Of a DNA stretch of 64,000 nucleotides, positions 63,772 to 64,000 are shown piece after piece (the first letter of the stretch is position 1; every line of letters begins with the position of its first letter). Below the pieces are notes generated by a model. That model had not been told where the DNA came from, did not search any database, and saw nothing but the letters and a program-made list of their open reading frames with translations. The stretch spans positions 124,001-188,000 of the forward strand of contig CALMQX010000035.1 in NCBI GenBank assembly GCA_937873315.1, read 5' to 3'. The translations under genes were made by a program, and so were the position numbers. Source of the stretch: an uncultured Nostocoides sp. (GTDB lineage Bacteria; Actinomycetota; Actinomycetes; Actinomycetales; Dermatophilaceae).

Positions 63772-64000
63772 TTAGGACTCACCCAGGCCGCGCAGGACGC
63801 GCAAATGGCCGCGCCGACCGATCTCGCCGGTCTCGCCGGTCTCGCCGCTCGCTCGCGCCACCGGCGCTGACACCGCCGGAGCCGCCGCGGCCGGCCCCCG
63901 CTCACGGATGGCGTCCGCGAGATCGAAGAGGTCGTCCGAAGGCACGGGGCGGTTCGTGGCGGACGCGGGCGCAAGATCCTCAACGAGCCGCACGACATCC
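63772..64000 (-). CDS. DUF3499 family protein (partial, C-terminal part)
   Basis: The last 75 codons of a protein cut by the right window edge. It begins at the edge with DVVRLVEDLAP, then SDDLFDLADAIRERG, an Ala/Gly-rich stretch and the closing GRRGHLRVLRGLGES. The VVRL ... LADA ... RRGHLRVLR pattern is that of DUF3499, which carries Cys residues in its missing N-terminus. Its place upstream of manB matches Rv3258c. Function unknown. Confidence 0.75.
   Translation of the reverse strand, partial: DVVRLVEDLAPASATNRPVPSDDLFDLADAIRERGPAAAAPAVSAPVARASGETGETGEIGRRGHLRVLRGLGES

Overview
The window is a dense, high-GC (about two thirds G+C by eye) chromosomal segment of an actinobacterium. The order whiB1 / pdtaS ... 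Rv3235-family / secA ... hpf / comF-like / lpqB / mtrB / mtrA / ahcY ... Trm112-like / manB / DUF3499 follows the Mycobacterium tuberculosis Rv3219-Rv3258 neighbourhood (from memory). The Tad pilus genes, the DUF222/HNH protein and the wax ester synthase fit a Micrococcales member such as the Intrasporangiaceae/Dermatophilaceae; that family-level placement is inference. I saw no tRNA, rRNA, CRISPR array, intact insertion sequence or prophage.

Layout. 1-3.8 kb: a translationally coupled amine-uptake and oxidation operon (permease, choline-kinase-like phosphotransferase, sarcosine/dimethylglycine dehydrogenase-like flavoprotein). 3.9-7.3 kb: pyruvate carboxylase. 7.3-14.5 kb: the conserved cluster prfB - small protein - ftsE - ftsX - M23 peptidase - smpB - DUF2207. 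14.5-19.8 kb: a secreted protein and a Tad locus (tadA, tadB, tadC, a small membrane protein, two TadE-like genes, one TadG-like gene). 19.9-24 kb: a large FHA-FtsK/SpoIIIE protein resembling type VII secretion motor ATPases, overlapping tail-to-tail with a membrane protein. 24.3-32.8 kb: whiB1, a DUF222/HNH protein, pdtaS and NAD-glutamate dehydrogenase. 32.9-35.7 kb: a PLP decarboxylase, two small helical proteins that could be WXG100-like, and DUF2505. 35.7-39.2 kb: pruA, DUF6912 and a wax ester synthase. 39.3-41.6 kb: the Tad accessory proteins CpaE-like and CpaB-like, and a small HTH protein. 41.6-47.1 kb: conserved small genes, a decayed ABC permease bracketed by two copies of the secA 3' end, and secA. 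47.2-55.8 kb: a double GNAT protein, a YcaQ-like protein, an orphan response regulator, hpf, comF-like, lpqB, mtrB and mtrA. 55.9-58.5 kb: a second two-component system and a 56-residue Flp pilin. 58.5-64 kb: a structured intergenic element, ahcY, a glycosyltransferase, a methyltransferase, Trm112-like, manB and DUF3499.

How the parts fit. The Tad parts sit in three separate places (15-20 kb, 39-41 kb, 58.3 kb) and together could build a type IVb pilus. MtrAB-LpqB, FtsEX, the M23 peptidase and SecA serve envelope growth and export. Glutamate dehydrogenase, pruA, pyc and the amine operon point to use of amino acids and amines as carbon and nitrogen sources.

Two window-wide patterns stand out. 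Many genes that begin a transcription unit have a TANNNT-like hexamer ending 6-7 bases before the start codon, as expected for leaderless mRNAs. The octamer GTATGCCG/CGGCATAC occurs about 41 times in both orientations, in all reading frames and in intergenic DNA, often forcing rare codons. The strongest local oddity is a 128-bp element with perfect 15-bp inverted arms and nested palindromes between ahcY and the flp pilin gene.
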